Below, piece by piece: positions 1-13,680 of a DNA stretch of 64,000 nt (position 1 is its first letter; each line of letters starts with the position of its first letter). The DNA comes from Gonocerus acuteangulatus (Eukaryota; Arthropoda; Insecta; Hemiptera; Coreidae): NCBI GenBank assembly GCA_946811695.1, contig OX328124.1, positions 57,477,459 to 57,541,458 of the forward strand, read 5' to 3'. Made by a program: the position numbers and the translations under genes. A model generated the notes under the pieces. The model saw only the letters and a program-made list of their open reading frames with translations, ran no database searches and was not told the origin of the DNA.

Positions 1-1225
1 AATCCCCCGGAAGTGACCCAGGAGTGAATATAGTGATCCAAAAGTAATTATTCCAGATGGGATGTTAATCGGAAGTACTCTAAAGACACATAGAACCACC
101 CAGATGTAATCCAGGGATGGATTTAGTTCCCCACATGTAATTACGAAGCACCGGAAGCCACCCAGCTTGATCCGGATGTGAATAGAGTGTCCAAGACGTG
201 ATTACAAAGGACCGGACTATATAATTCAAATATCAATTACCAAAAATTGTAATTGAATTACTCAATTCTAAGTGTAATTAAGCCTATCATTAGTGAATTA
301 TAATAGTCAGTAATTAAAATATAAATTTTATCAAGAATTGTAATTCAATTACAATTGAAATACTTGAGCTTTCGAAATACTTTGAGCATTGAATTTTTGA
401 TTTTTTTTTTGGATGCACTTTTTTTTCACTGATAGGGTCATTAGCCCCTGTAATTAATATTTTGAGCCTTTTCAATTACAATAAAAACATATAATTGATA
501 ATTCAAATACCATTTGAATTCAAATTTACTATACAATGATTTCAAATAACTAAATAATTCAAATCCTTGAATTACATTTAATTGAAATATAGTTAATCCA
601 AAATAAATTATTTGTTTCAATTACTGTAATCGATATTTCCAGCCTTTTCAATTAAATTAAAAAATATAATTCATAATTCAAATAGCAACTCTGCTGGAAG
701 TTGCCCAAAGCTGGCAGGAAGTGACTGTGCGTACTGGAAGTGATCGAGAGTAAACCGTAGATGTTATAAGTGTACTGGAAATGGCTAGAGATGACCGGAC
801 GTGATCGAAGTGGTCTACAATAAAACCGGAAGAGGAACAATTGTGGACTGGAAGAGTCAGGATGTGAACTTTGAAGTGGCATTTTTGTTCAAATTCAGCG
901 TAATGTGTTTATATCAAAATTCATTATAAAAATTATTGTTAATTGTTTTATGAAACAATTAATATAATTTCAATTAACAATTTAATGGTCAGTATATTTT
1001 ACCTACAGGTAAATAACAACCTTTTCTATCTATCCAGGATAGCCAAAATATATAACCTTTATTGTTATCACCCACCTCAATTGCTCCCTCTTGGAATCCA
1101 AACGCTCCGGGTACCTATAACAATTAAAATCATCAATCAAATTGCAATGGAATGTATGCGGCAAATATGTAAACCATTTTTGCTGGAAAATTATTTTTTT
1201 ATACATAGGTTTAAAATGTTCACTC
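1..1225. repeat. AT-rich non-coding DNA with decayed short repeats
   Basis: No coding potential is visible. Two blocks (1-200 and 690-880) carry irregular recurrences of GGAAGTG-like words, as in a decayed minisatellite. The intervening stretch (240-660) is nearly pure A/T, built from ATTCAAAT and CAATTAC words. A roughly 40-bp segment near 475-512 recurs imperfectly near 644-687. Small open frames here are not supported by composition or homology. Confidence 0.4.
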
Positions 1226-1228
1226 TAA

Positions 1229-1628
1229 AGCAGGCCATTTATGTTCCAATTTGCAGTACGAGTTGTGGTCCAATTTCGGAAGTTTGACCACAAGACAGAT
1301 CGTGAATGGGCTTGTTGGAAATCTAGTTGAACGAGTCGGAACATTTAGAGGGACGACTCCAAGATCCTACTGGCGACGAAGTTGGAGTGTGATTGGGGGA
1401 GTCGGATCATAGTCTTCCATCTTAGCTCAGTCCAGCTCGGCCTTCGGTAACTTCGGTCTGTACTCGATACATTTTTCGGCTCCTGAGAAACTGACACAGT
1501 CGTGAAAACGGCTAAAGGACTAAAGCTGGATCGTAAGTTGGATAGCATGTCGAAGCGTGAGTGGAGTCGACTATCCAACTAGGAGTTCTAATAAGTCGTA
1601 CAGCAAATCGGAACGAGAATGGCCTGCT
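1229..1628. mobile_element. PIF/Harbinger-like MITE, copy 1
   Basis: This 400-bp element has inverted ends: AGCAGGCCAT at the left and ATGGCCTGCT at the right, with similarity continuing about 33 bp inward. It is flanked on both sides by TAA, matching the 3-bp TWA target duplication typical of PIF/Harbinger elements. A related copy lies at 31973-32388. It is too short to encode a transposase, and the weak open frames inside it are chance. The superfamily assignment rests on the TAA duplication, on the second copy, and on a Harbinger transposase remnant found elsewhere in the window. Confidence 0.65.
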
Positions 1629-1631
1629 TAA

Positions 1632-3654
1632 CTCAAAATGTGAAAAGCGAAAGAGACAATCAGTATAATAGATAATGAAGTATTATTTTTTATAATGTTT
1701 TTAATTTTTTTTCGGAAGGTTAGTTAATGCTGCTGTACATCAAATATTTAGCCTTCAATGCCAGTACCTTACTTCCTGGCTTTGAATGAAATCAAGGTAG
1801 TTGTCGAAGATTTATGTTGCTATTGCGATAGAACTGAGGACCATTCGGTAGATTGGCTTCCGTTTTATAATGGCTCTCTTAACTGGGCAACTGCGAAAAC
1901 ACGAGCATAGCGATTCTAAAAGAGGATTATACTTGTGAATGTTGGAATGAATAAGGGGAAGCTACACAGCCCATCATCCTTATTGATAGTTAGCCTACAG
2001 TAGGTTGGTGCATATGAGGACCACCACAATACCAACCCCAACAGTCAACGCTTCATCCAAAGAGCTCCAATTTTGCGCGAAGAGATGTAACATAGGAAGA
2101 GAGAGAAACAAAGTATTCGAGTCATAACAGTGCGGCGGCGGTGTACAACGGCTAAAAAAAGATTGGAAAAAACAGTTCACTGTTTAATTAGCCCATCGTC
2201 CGTCCAAAATGTGCCAAGAATACACAATGAAGTACTTATGGAATAATTACGATATTATGATTTATAGAGTCGATAAACTCTTGGGATGATGATAATATCA
2301 ATATTGAATTATTGAATAAAGCAGAACAAATAGTGTCCAATCTAAGAACTTCTAATAGTTACCAAATTATGTACTCAATAGAATAACTGCAGAAAAGAAA
2401 TGCCAAATTCCAAGAATACTTTTGCTCCATTTAGCACGCACTGACTTATGCAGGCTGAGTTAAGCTTCAAGTTATTCAAGAAGAAATCTTAACGGCCATT
2501 CCTCAAGACCATTAAGCTCTTTTTAATAAGGCTCCTCGAATACTGCATATATTTGTTTTTATAAGCTGAACGGCATAATAGATTCGGAGGTATGTTGATT
2601 TTTTTAGGCGTAATGATGGATTACCAAACTCTACGAGTCACGCAGAGCAAAGGTCGATGAATCCTAAGCTCTTTCATTCTAGTTCTAATGAAATTCGGAC
2701 CCTATATAGGCGGCAGACCATTAATTTTATTTTCGAAGGAATAATTACGACGGCCGGCCGTAGTAAAATACATCAGTTAATAATCCAGAATAGATTTCTC
2801 TTCCTTGGTGATTAAATCTATTTCCTCAGAAAAATGTAATTTATGAGCCAGGAGAGCCAAAATACATTAATATCGCACGCTGGAAAGATTACTGATATCT
2901 ATCTATTAACACAACTTTTTTTAAATGGAATTTGCTTAAGGTATTGTAGCCCAACTATGTAAAAGTACACTCCGTTTTCTACACTCTTCCATAGAAAATA
3001 TTCACATTTCTTGAAATATTCTTAAATCATTACAACCCCGTTGGAGTTAATGTTCCTCGAGGTTTACTAAAAAGCATAAATATCTTTGGACCATATGTTT
3101 CTAATGTTGTATCAGTATTTCTCTCAGCGTGCAATATGTTCACAAACGTTTACAATTGTAGTATAAAATTAAATAAGTTCATATATTAAAATCTATCAAT
3201 GGGTTCTGTGCGGGTTTTCCAGTATTTTATTTCTCGAGATCAACGACGGCTAAAAATATCAGTACCGTCAACTAATAATGTTGTCAAAATAAAAAATAAT
3301 TATAGAATCATTTGTATTAAATGATTTGTCATTATTTAGTTAGTTTATTATGTCAACATTAACACAAAAAAAAAGACTCAAATTTAATGAATTTTTCAAA
3401 TCTCAATAAAACTTTAGCCAAATACCTACAAGTAAAGCTCGTGGTTTTCTAAAATCCTCAGTTCTATATTCAGTTCCGTTTACATAACTGAATTTTTGAA
3501 TATATACTATTGGCACCGCCAAAACTTTCTATCGCCAATTTCATTAATTACAATCATCTTATCTCTTAATAAAACTTGTCATAATATCATATCCCTCATA
3601 TCATCGTTTGCCGACCGAAAGGCATGAAGTGCTCTGATTAGTGGTTATTATTAA
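1632..3654. other. Intergenic or upstream stretch with nothing recognised
   Basis: About 2 kb of moderately AT-rich sequence. No open frame, splice-bounded exon, tRNA-like fold or known repeat end was recognised. Short frames of about 60 codons have no family resemblance. Confidence 0.4.
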
Positions 3655-3666
3655 CCAGCATACCTC

Positions 3667-3851
3667 TTTTTTTTTTCTTTTTTTTTCTACGGCGCATTTA
3701 CATCTAGGTCATTAGCGCCGACATCCAGGGTGCAGCGAGGAATTTTACCAGCGAGCCGTGGGATGATAAAATTCCTGCCGGAGGTTGGGAATCGAACCCA
3801 CCATCTCCCGCTTATGAATCCAAGGCGCTAGCCATTAGACCACGGGAGACC
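3667..3851 (-). mobile_element. SINE family 1 (tRNA-derived), full-length copy
   Basis: Read on the minus strand it starts with a tRNA-like head with box A-like TGGTCTAATGG and box B-like GGTTCGATTCC. A unique body follows, then a 3' hairpin with GGCGC and GCGCC arms, then an A-rich tail (the T run at 3667-3690). A 12-bp target duplication, CCAGCATACCTC, occurs at 3655-3666 and 3852-3863. This proves retroposition and fixes both ends. Other family members lie at 13716-13916, 28549-28738 and 29316-29487, with truncated hairpin-only copies at 7582-7640 and 52450-52524. Confidence 0.9.
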
Positions 3852-4024
3852 CCAGCATACCTCATAATGAATTTTTTCCATGACATAAGTGACTTCCAAC
3901 AATTTACTAAAAATATACTTTGTTATAAAATCGAAGAATATCTGCAATGAAAAATCAGACTGTATGTCAGACTGGATATTGAAAAATTCATTCCCGGTGT
4001 CCACAAAACTTGCCTTTCTTCCAC

Positions 4025-4027
<3 letters not shown>

Positions 4028-4092
<65 letters not shown>
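4028..4092. repeat. (TA)n microsatellite
   Basis: About 32 uninterrupted TA units. The IYIYIY open frames read through it on both strands are artefacts. A second, shorter TA tract lies at about 4384-4410. Confidence 0.95.
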
Positions 4093-4093
<1 letters not shown>

Positions 4094-4383
4094 GAAATTG
4101 TCTAAATAAGATGGAAAACTTTGAAAACATATACAAACATTATTGTTAATATAAAAATAACCACTGCACTAAGGAGAACGATTATGGGCTAGAGTAAGGG
4201 CCTTAGGAGAAGAAACGGGGGGCATTAGGCTCACTGTAAGTTCACTGGATCACGTAAAGTGCCACTAAGTTTTTAAATTCCAAAAATTGTGGGGAAAAAG
4301 TGAAGTGTCAATCGAGTATGGCTCCCCCTGTATGTATGTGTGGCATATAAATATATATAAATAAATAAATAAATATAAATATT

Positions 4384-4415
<32 letters not shown>

Positions 4416-4589
4416 TTAGCAAATAATTTTCGATATAAAGTAGATAGGATCGATGAAGCTTTCAAAAATTCAAAATTTATGAGATAAAATGGCTCTTTTT
4501 CTTCGGAGATTCCAAAAAGTAATTGGTATTAATGCTTTAAAATAATTATTAGTTTCTGTTTAATAATACGTAGAATTGGGAAATTTCAG

Positions 4590-4792
4590 ATCCCAAAATG
4601 AGGCACTGGAAAGGAAAGGAGCTTCTATACTTCAAGTTCACTGATAAAATGCTCGAGAACAAAGTGAAGAAGGCCTTGCTTTGGGTGTTCGCCCGGACTT
4701 CAGGCCAGGACGATACGCCGCCACACATTGCCGTCTACAAGGTCTCTTCAACCGACCCACCCTCCCTGGAAACAACCAAGGCTACTGTGAAG
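4590..4792 (+). CDS. myo: Myoglianin (GDF8/11-type TGF-beta ligand), propeptide exon
   Basis: This internal coding exon encodes about 67 residues of the latency-associated propeptide of a secreted TGF-beta ligand. An acceptor (AAATTTCAG) ends at 4589, and a donor (AAG|GTAATT) follows 4792. The reading frame passes through the ATG at 4598, but that methionine is internal: the exon starts with two bases of a split codon, so an upstream exon is required. The core LLYFKFTDKM...KVKKALLWVFAR corresponds to the conserved propeptide strand of myostatin that includes a KAQLWIYLR-like motif. The exon ends in phase 0, matching the phase-0 start of the next exon at 20782. The signal peptide and N-terminal propeptide are not in the sequence I could interpret and are probably left of the window. 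Base composition is far less AT-rich than the surroundings. In arthropods myoglianin is known to act on muscle, neurons and metamorphic timing; that role is inferred from family. Confidence 0.85.
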
Positions 4793-6257
4793 GTAATTAC
4801 TTTATATTTTAAGTATATTTTAGAAGACTTCAGTACAGAGGCTGTTGACAATAAAGGTGCTTTTAGAGAGGCAAACGGCATTGATCAGAAGTTCCTAACC
4901 ACATTTAACTGGTTAAAACCATAACAGAATTCAGTACAGTCCCGCTAATCCGAACATGAGTAGCGAAATCAATTATTTCAACTCCATTTTTGAACGGGGT
5001 AAAGTAAATAAAACAATTTGTTTAAGTACATTGTACGTTCAATATACATTTAAGAATTTTATAATTTCATTGCCTAACTAAAAACCCAAAATACAGCCTT
5101 ACTTAATATTGAAACAAGTTTGAATTTGCCGAGATGGCAGAATACATGTTCTTCTGGCCCAAGAATATGTTTAAAATAGATCACGAAAAAACTGTGGTTC
5201 AAATGTTTGTGCGTGTCTATGTGTATGAATATATATGTGTGTGTCAAATTTCTTCTCGAGGATTTTGTGCTGTTCTTTTTGATTTTCATACAACAAAAAG
5301 CAGTGCTAAAGGTCAAAGTTTAGGATACAGTCATTTCTCTTGTTTCTGACATGCTAGAGTTTTTAAACACTATACAAACCAGGATGCACTTAATCAGCTT
5401 CTGATTCATGGCTATCCTGGACGGAATTGGCTCAGGGACCAGAAATTCGGGGGAAGACGATTCAATGGAATGTGTGGTATTCTCCGGATCAACAGACATT
5501 TCCCACGCAAACCCTGTCAATATATTAGCCTCTCATTTTAATTCTGAGTTCTCACAAAGATAGTGAAAAATCGAAAACAATTCATTATATGAAGCTAAAA
5601 ATAATGCCAACAGCGTATGGGGTCCTCTACACTTCTAGCGGGTGTCAGAAAACCCCATAAACAGTGTCATATTTTTTTCCAAATGTATGATACGTTAGTA
5701 GATAAATGTTCTAAAGATTGGTCGTACAATCATCTTCCGTTTAGTACCGGAAGTGGGCTATTCAGACGGGATATTCATATATTTCAACTAGACATGTCTA
5801 TTTTCTTCACAGATTCGGATTTCATGTTGAAAAATACGAAACGTTTATTTAAACGATATATGTAAAATATTTTGTATATAAGTCTTATTTAGTAAATAAC
5901 GAAATGAACATGCGAATATTAGACCTTACGTTTTTTAACCACGATTATTATTCAAGCTTACAAAAATTTCGTACACAAACGATTCTTATGCAATTTTCTA
6001 CAGAGCGATCTCAGTAGGAGGAATTGGTTCTTAGAATTAGAAAAGTGTTAGTTTCGTTCCTTTGAGAGGTTTTTGTCTTGGTTTTTAATTTATGGTGTTT
6101 ATTTGTATTCATTTATTTTCAAGACTTCGCATCCAGGACGATAAGCCCTACTACATATTTAAAATAGATACTTCATTTACATATTGTTAGCATCGTTTCA
6201 ATTGAACAATGATGACGTTAACAAAGTTGTTGTTTGGACATAAATAACTATACATAC

Positions 6258-6260
<3 letters not shown>

Positions 6261-6328
<68 letters not shown>
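6261..6328. repeat. (TA)n microsatellite
   Basis: About 34 TA units, isolated in intron 1. A candidate decayed Helitron end was looked for beside it and not found. Confidence 0.95.
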
Positions 6329-6332
<4 letters not shown>

Positions 6333-6779
6333 GATATAAAACCAAATTATTAAAATTAACAGTTGAAACTGAAAACACAGAAAGCGGATTCAAGATTGGC
6401 AAGATTTTCGTTACATTTAACCCTAAATAGAATATACGTTTTGTATATACATGTATCACGATGCATTTGGAAATGAATAAAAGTAATATACAAATATAAA
6501 ACACAATTCATTTACATTTACAATACAAAGTATAAAAGTCCAATTCGTAGGAACTGTGTCATCTTAGCGCGGTTCCGTTCATATCCCTATTGTCAAAGGA
6601 ATAGAAGCAGTTATGGGTAGGGTTTCATCTTTCGTTAAAAGTATAAATTAAATCTCGAAGAGAAAGAAGTTTAACGCGCCACATCAGGAAACTGACATTA
6701 TCCTAAGCTGGAATGAATCACTCCCCATTTCAATGTTCGCTGCGAATACGTTTCTCATTTTCATGCCTTATTTTACTGA

Positions 6780-7037
6780 AATACTAATTTTATTATAAAT
6801 GCAATTTAAACAAAAATAACCAATTCAAAACTGAGTTAAACAAACACAAAACCTCGTTCAAAAGAACAAAACAATCACCTTTAAAGTTTTAAGCATTAAT
6901 TTCTCCGATTGACATTGCCCCAACGAAAATTGCTCTGGAACATTGATATAGAGAATTTAGTAAGCATTCCAATGGTTACGTTCCACTTACCACGATTTCC
7001 CAATCGTTTTCGTGATATTTACGAAAATATAAGAACA
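6780..7037. repeat. Partial copy of the 510-bp intronic tandem repeat
   Basis: The stretch with TTTAAAGTTTTAAGC, TTTCTCCGATTGACAT and GATTTCCCAATCGTTTTCG matches the middle of the two tandem units at 10310-11330. It stops exactly at the CTAG of the Helitron end at 7038, so the Helitron interrupted or captured this repeat. A stretch just upstream (6538-6625) resembles 10080-10165. Confidence 0.6.
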
Positions 7038-7340
7038 CTAGCTGTTACCCAGGGTGCCATGCTACACCAACTTTATATTATATAGTTGTAAGAAACAAAC
7101 ATACAGCTGGTAGATTTTTTTTCACGTTGCCTATGACACTTCCCGTATCAAGACCTACCTGTGTGCCAAGTTTGGTCAACATTGGTCAAACGGTGTGGAT
7201 TTGTATAAGGAAAAAACAGATAGACAGAAAGCTGACAGATGATTTTGACCTAGCCTATGACACTCCCCGTATCAACCCCTACCTGTGTGCCAAGTTTGGT
7301 CAAAATCGCTAAAAAGCTGTGGATTTATATGAGAAACAAA
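7038..7340 (-). mobile_element. Helitron-type 3' terminus with 124-bp repeats
   Basis: On the minus strand this ends in a hairpin (GGTGTAGCATGGCACCC), then about ten bases, then CTAG at 7041-7038, followed by T. That is the canonical Helitron 3' end. Inside lie two copies of a 124-bp repeat (ATCAAGACCTACCTG at 7148, related copy at 7272). The 5' end was not identified; similarity fades near 7340. The family is shared with elements at 55285, 57026, 58438 and 61615. Confidence 0.6.
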
Positions 7341-7581
7341 TTGAATGGCTTTTTCTTTTTTTGTTCCACAATATAGTATCCTTATACTGTGGGAGTTCAT
7401 TTAGGTTCTTCAGGTTCCATCTTCCAATACTGCCTGCATTACAATAAAAGTAATATACATTTTTTTTTATAATTTTTTTAAGTATAATAATAATAATAAT
7501 AACATTAAAATAGAGAAATATGATAGCGTAATGATAACAACTATAATAATAATACAAATAAAAATAGTAACAATAATATTA

Positions 7582-7640
7582 ACGGCGCTAATGGCCAAGT
7601 TGTAGATGCGCCGTAAAAAAAGAAAAAGAAAAAAAAAATA
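7582..7640 (+). mobile_element. SINE family 1, 3'-hairpin-only copy
   Basis: Only the last ~36 bp of SINE 1 (ACGGCGC ... GCGCCGT, a 7-bp inverted pair) plus an A-rich tail are present. The 5' truncation falls at the base of the hairpin, as in the copy at 52450. A clean target duplication could not be confirmed here. Confidence 0.65.
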
Positions 7641-9240
7641 TATATTGAAAAAGAAACTAATTATAATATACAAATTATAAATTAATTGAAAGAAATACAA
7701 AAAAAAAAAAAAAATGAATATAAATGAATCAAATAAAATAAAATAACTGATTAATGAAAAGAAAACGTCCGTTCTTGGAATGGCTTATTCTTGCGATTGT
7801 TAAAACAAAATTCAATCAGGATTGTGGTCATGAGAAACTGTACAATTATTTACAGCAGCATTATTTTTCAAAAACAAATGCACTACTTTTCTCATTTGTT
7901 CCGATACTAAACATAAAGGTATGAATTCTGTATACGCACTTTTGATAAGATTATATGATAAAATAATAAAAAATAATGATTTGTCAAAATGAAATTATTT
8001 ACAGTGATAATCCATCGTCTCAGTTTAAAAATAAATATATGTCAAGATTGCTTTACATGCATTCAGAAAAAATTCACAAAAAGTTTTAGCGGAAATATTT
8101 TACTACAGCTCATCACAAACGTGTAGTAGTAGGGTGGGAGAAAGAGTAAAATCCTTGGTCTCTAATGGAAGTTATGAGCAAATCTGAAACTAAAAATGTA
8201 AAAAACTCAGTAGAGTTTGCTAATGTTGCATCTAGTTTAATGACAAACACTACAATTCTCCGTATGAGCCAAGTAGATATTGAGCCTGCTATAAGTTCGG
8301 ACAGTCCATGGGTTACTGTTAAAGACATAGTTTTTATTAATAAAATGCATGTGATAAAATGCAATTCGCAAATCAAAAATTCAACTATGGAAAACAAACT
8401 GAAACCAGCAAGTTAACAGATCAAAAACTTAATATTTCAATGTTAATATTAGTTAACCTAGTTAGTTTCAAATTTTAATGTTAGTTAGTGGTGTGCAGTT
8501 ACATGTGATAAAAATTAAGTTGTATTTCTTTTTATATTGCCCAGCAAACCCTTCACTGAAGTAATGAATGTTTTGTAGATGCAGGTAGTTTTCATTCTGA
8601 ATAGCTTTGGGTTATTTTTTATAGTTTTTAAAATTAAATCGCTGTTCTATAAAAAATAATATATTGTTAGCTAAAATTTTAATTGAACAATTTTTTTGTA
8701 TTTAAAGGGGAAAAAAAAAGTAAAGAGTGAAAAAACCATAAATTTTATTTTTTCATGTGATAGTGTATACCTTTTAGAATAATAATAAAAAAATATTGAT
8801 TTTCTTTTATCGTTTGATGATATTTCACTTAGTGTGTAACGCCATATTTAATTTTTACAAAATGCATTTTAACACTTCAGGATTTTTTCAGAACATTTGT
8901 AATTACTTTATGCTTATATTATTTTTTTTTTTTCTGGCTTCCATATTTATTGAAGTATTGTCATAGAAAATGTCATCAACATTGGTCGATAGGTATGATT
9001 TATATTCTAGAACTAAGTGCACTTCCTTTGTCCAATAGATGATAACTGCAAAATTTGAAATACTTTAGCAGGGTATAAAATTAAACTATCTGAGATTGAG
9101 AAAAACTATTTTATATTCTTACTTATATCCATGAAAGGAATGAACATGCCAAGTTTCATTAAAATCTGAGATCATGGGTGTCAAATCCTATTTTTTTGGG
9201 TTGATTTGACATGGAATGACCCAAATGTTTAAATATCATG

Positions 9241-9800
9241 TCACACATAGATGATTTTAGGTGGTACGTTAAAGAACTAAAAGTGTTTAAATTATTAAAG
9301 TTCTATGCAGGTTAATGGGTTAATGTTGAAGACATAGTTTATGTTAAGCAAATGCATGAGATAAAATGCAATTCACAAATACAAAAAAATGAACTATGGA
9401 AAACAAACGGGAAACTCAAAATCAACAGATCAAATACTTAATATTTCAAATTACTTACTAATATATGATATTAATCCAAAATCTGAGAATATAAGGTTAT
9501 AATTTAGATAATCACAACATTTTTGTACGTTACATATAGATGATTTTAGGTGGTACGGTAAAGAACTAAAATTATTTAAATTATTAAAGTTCTGTACAGA
9601 TCCATGGGTTAATGTTGAAGGCATAGTTTATGTTAAGCAAATGCATGAGATAAAATGCAATTTGCAAATAAAAAAAATCAACTATGGAAAACAAACGGGA
9701 ACCTGCAAGTCCACAGATCAATAACTTAATATTTCAAATTACTTACTAATATATGACATAACTCCAAATTCTGAGAATATAAGGCTATAATTTAGATAAA
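9241..9800. repeat. 288-bp tandem repeat, two units plus relics
   Basis: Two adjacent units share GATGATTTTAGGTGGTACG (about 9248 and 9536) and continue with close similarity to about 9800. Partial relatives lie at about 8320-8450 and 9890-10020. The 8320 relative sits inside an 83-codon open frame (8165-8416), which suggests that the unit derives from an old coding sequence. I could not identify it. Confidence 0.65.
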
Positions 9801-10309
9801 CATACAAAGGTTATACCTGAAAAGTTTTGTTCGCAAAAGAAAAACTTTTAACAAAAAAAAAAAAAAAGTTTCGTTGGCTTGCTAATCTCCACCTAGGCAA
9901 CACTGGAAAGAAAATGGCGACTGTAAAGTCAACAGATCAAAAACTTAATATTTTAAATTACTTATTAATATATATTAGTCAAAATTCTAAGAATATAAGG
10001 TTATTATTTAGGTAAACACAAATATTTTACTAAAACTAAAAAGTTTTGGAAATTAGATACACAAACCAAACTTAAAAAAAAGTCCGTCTCGCAGGAACTG
10101 CATCATCTTAGCGTGGTTCCGTTCATATCCCTAGTCTAATTTGGAAAGATCAAAATAGAAGCAGTTATTATTTTGGTTCCACCAGTCTTTTTTTGTTTTT
10201 AAATAATTATCATAGTGGCGTGTCAACCCTTAAGGTCATTAACGCCATTCCTGTGTGTAGTAAAGTCTTGAAAGGTCATGATTTACAATCTTACCTGGAA
10301 GGGTCGGCT

Positions 10310-11330
10310 AACACTAGGTCCCGCTAGTTACAAGGTCTTGGAATCTTGGAAATCTATATTTCTAACAATAAATTGTTTTTGTTATTTTACTTAACCAGTT
10401 TTATTGTCAAATACATTATCCAACTATAAGCTATTAAAAAATAACAAGGAGTAAAACAGACAAAAAGAACCGTTCGAATAAACGAAATCAATTAATTTAA
10501 AGTTTTAAGCACTTATTTCTCCAATTGACATCGCCTAATTAAAACTTTCTTCAGAACCTTTTTTGTAGAGCATTTAGTAAGCTTTCGAATGGTAATCATC
10601 CGCTTCACAAGATTGTCAACGGTTTTCGAGATACTAACGAAAGTATACAAAGTTACCAAAACTTTTTTGTCTGTTAATAAAATATTTTATTCTAACCCTT
10701 CCTTTACTCTAAACGTAACAAAAATTTCAACATATTAGTGTTGATAAAATTCGAACATGCAGAAAATTTTTGAACTGTATCCCATAATTCTAAGTGCCAA
10801 AATCAAAGACAAACAACCCTCCCTAGGAAGGACACTAGGCAGTTGAAAAGCTATATCTTGGAAATCCATATCACTTACATTAAATTGTTTTTCTTATTTT
10901 TCTTAACCTGTTTTATTTTCAAATACATTATCCAACTATAAGCAATTAAAAAATAACAAGGAATAAAAAACAGACAGAAAGAACAGTTCGAATAAGTGAA
11001 ATCAATTACTTTAAAGTTTTAAGCTCTTATTTCTCCGATTGACATCGCCTAATCAAAACTTTCATTAGAACCTTTTTTTTAGAAGCATTTAATAAGCTTT
11101 CTAATGGTATTCTTCCGTTTACCAAGATTCTCAACCTTTTTTGAGATATTAAGGAAAGTAAACAAAGTTACCAAAACTTTTTGTCTGTTAATAAAATATT
11201 TTATTTTAACCCTTCCTAAACTCCAAACGTAACCAAAATTTCAACATATTAGTTTTAATGAAAGTAGAACATGCAGAAAATGTTTCAACTAAATCCCATG
11301 ATTCTAAGTACCCAAACCAAAAACGGTATT
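10310..11330. repeat. Two tandem units of about 510 bp
   Basis: Matching landmarks recur 509 bp apart, for example CAAATACATTATCCAACTA at 10412 and 10921. Similarity extends over whole units despite many substitutions, so this is an old tandem duplication. A third partial copy lies at 6780-7037. No coding content. Confidence 0.7.
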
Positions 11331-11600
11331 AAAAAACTATTTTTCCAATTTTCTCGAAAACGGTTAAAGCTATCGCATTGAAAATGGGTTCATTCGTTTT
11401 CCTAGCCCAAGAAGCATATAAAACAAGTACTTACAAGCTTATGAACTCAAAAACGTAAGTGTTACGATATTTTTTGCGCGAATTTCGCCCCAAACGCCAT
11501 CTTCCAGAAGGCGGATTTTGCTGGTTAACGAACTTGACCTTTCAAATTAGACGAAAGATTTTTGTACCATATTTCATCAAAATCGGACCATTCGTCTGGG

Positions 11601-11617
11601 AGCTACAGAGCGAACAG

Positions 11618-11672
<55 letters not shown>

Positions 11673-12131
11673 AACTTGAACCACCGTTATTTTCGGTCTC
11701 TAGGGGTTCTGAAACGCAAAATTTTCTAGTTGGCACTTCCGCATTGTTTCATTGTATCAACCTTATAAGCGGGGTTCCTCCCTATGGGGGAGGGAGGAAC
11801 CGCGCTAAAAAAGGATAATGGTTAATGGCTTTTAGGAGCTCAGTGTTGCTCTACATTTTTATCAGAAATTAATAAAATTGATCTTATATGATATTACTTG
11901 TCCAAATCTTGAGAATATACGGCTGTAATTTAGATAAACATACAAAGGTTAAACTGAAAAGTTTTGTTCGCAAAAGAAAAACTTTTCGCAAAAAAAGGAG
12001 AAAGTTTTTTTAGCTTGCTAATCTCCACCTAGGCAACACTGGAAAGAAAATTACTATTTCTGAACAATTCACTCTTCTTTAATTGACAGTTTGGAACTCG
12101 TTACTTCCGAACTGTGAAGCCTGAAAGATTT

Positions 12132-12169
<38 letters not shown>

Positions 12170-12552
12170 CATATATATGATTATATAATGATGTAAAGTC
12201 ATCAATGAGTTCGAGTTATTCTAATTATCAAGAACATCAACAAATAAATTTGAGACATTATTCAAAATGGCAGTCAGAATATGAATGGTTCTGTGTAGCC
12301 AATTTTTCTTGAACAAAACTTTTGACCTTTTGACCACGATTCTAAGTGCCCATAAAAAGAAAAAAAAGATAATAGTTACAAAAACATTTTTTCCACTTTT
12401 CCCAAAAACAGTTACAGGTATCGCCTTAAAAATGGTTTCATTCGTTTCCATGTGTTAAGAAACGAGTACCTATGAGCAAGCATATGAACTCAAAAACGTA
12501 ACCGTTACGATTTAAAATCGGAGCATTTTTGAGACGGTGGGAGAGCGAACAT

Positions 12553-12624
<72 letters not shown>

Positions 12625-12677
12625 TAAAGGCTGTTGTACCTTTAGCCAGCCTCGGTGGCTAAAGGTACAACACATTC

Positions 12678-12732
<55 letters not shown>

Positions 12733-13115
12733 ATGTTCGCTCTCCCACCGTCTCAAAAATGCTCCGATTTTAAATCGTAACGGTTACGTTTTTGAGTTCA
12801 TATGCTTGCTCATAGGTACTCGTTTCTTAACACATGGAAACGAATGAAACCATTTTTAAGGCGATACCTGTAACTGTTTTTGGGAAAAGTGGAAAAAATG
12901 TTTTTGTAACTATTATCTTTTTTTTCTTTTTATGGGCACTTAGAATCGTGGTCAAAAGGTCAAAAGTTTTGTTCAAGAAAAATTGGCTACACAGAACCAT
13001 TCATATTCTGACTGCCATTTTGAATAATGTCTCAAATTTATTTGTTGATGTTCTTGATAATTAGAATAACTCGAACTCATTGATGACTTTACATCATTAT
13101 ATAATCATATATATG

Positions 13116-13181
<66 letters not shown>

Positions 13182-13680
13182 CTTTCAGGCTTCACAGTTC
13201 GGAAGTAACGAGTTCCAAACTGTCAATTAAAGAAGAGTGAATTGTTCAGAAATAGTAATTTTCTTTCCAGTGTTGCCTAGGTGGAGATTAGCAAGCTAAA
13301 AAAACTTTCTCCTTTTTTTGCGAAAAGTTTTTCTTTTGCGAACAAAACTTTTCAGTTTAACCTTTGTATGTTTATCTAAATTACAGCCGTATATTCTCAA
13401 GATTTGGACAAGTAATATCATATAAGATCAATTTTATTAATTTCTGATAAAAATGTAGAGCAACACTGAGCTCCTAAAAGCCATTAACCATTATCCTTTT
13501 TTAGCGCGGTTCCTCCCTCCCCCATAGGGAGGAACCCCGCTTATAAGGTTGATACAATGAAACAATGCGGAAGTGCCAACTAGAAAATTTTGCGTTTCAG
13601 AACCCCTAGAGACCGAAAATAACGGTGGTTCAAGTTTGTATATATATATATATATATATATTTGTCTGTTCGCTCTGTAG

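Noticed and set aside
3790..3851. tRNA gene candidates (here and at 13850-13916, 15440-15510, 28553-28620, 42430-42507)
   Set aside because: They have tRNA-like A and B boxes but are heads of SINEs with tails and target duplications. Acceptor stems do not close and the anticodon arms are degenerate, so they are not functional tRNA genes.
3828..4149. Open frames of repeating IY residues on both strands
   Set aside because: They are translated (TA)n microsatellite. The same applies to similar frames near 6261, 12556, 13917, 19154, 45346, 47107, 58967 and 62143.
12221..13064. Identical 76-residue proteins at 12221-12451 (minus) and 12834-13064 (plus)
   Set aside because: Identity follows from the DNA palindrome. 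The frame is short, T-rich and without family resemblance, and related Helitron copies at 55600 and 57180 do not keep it open.
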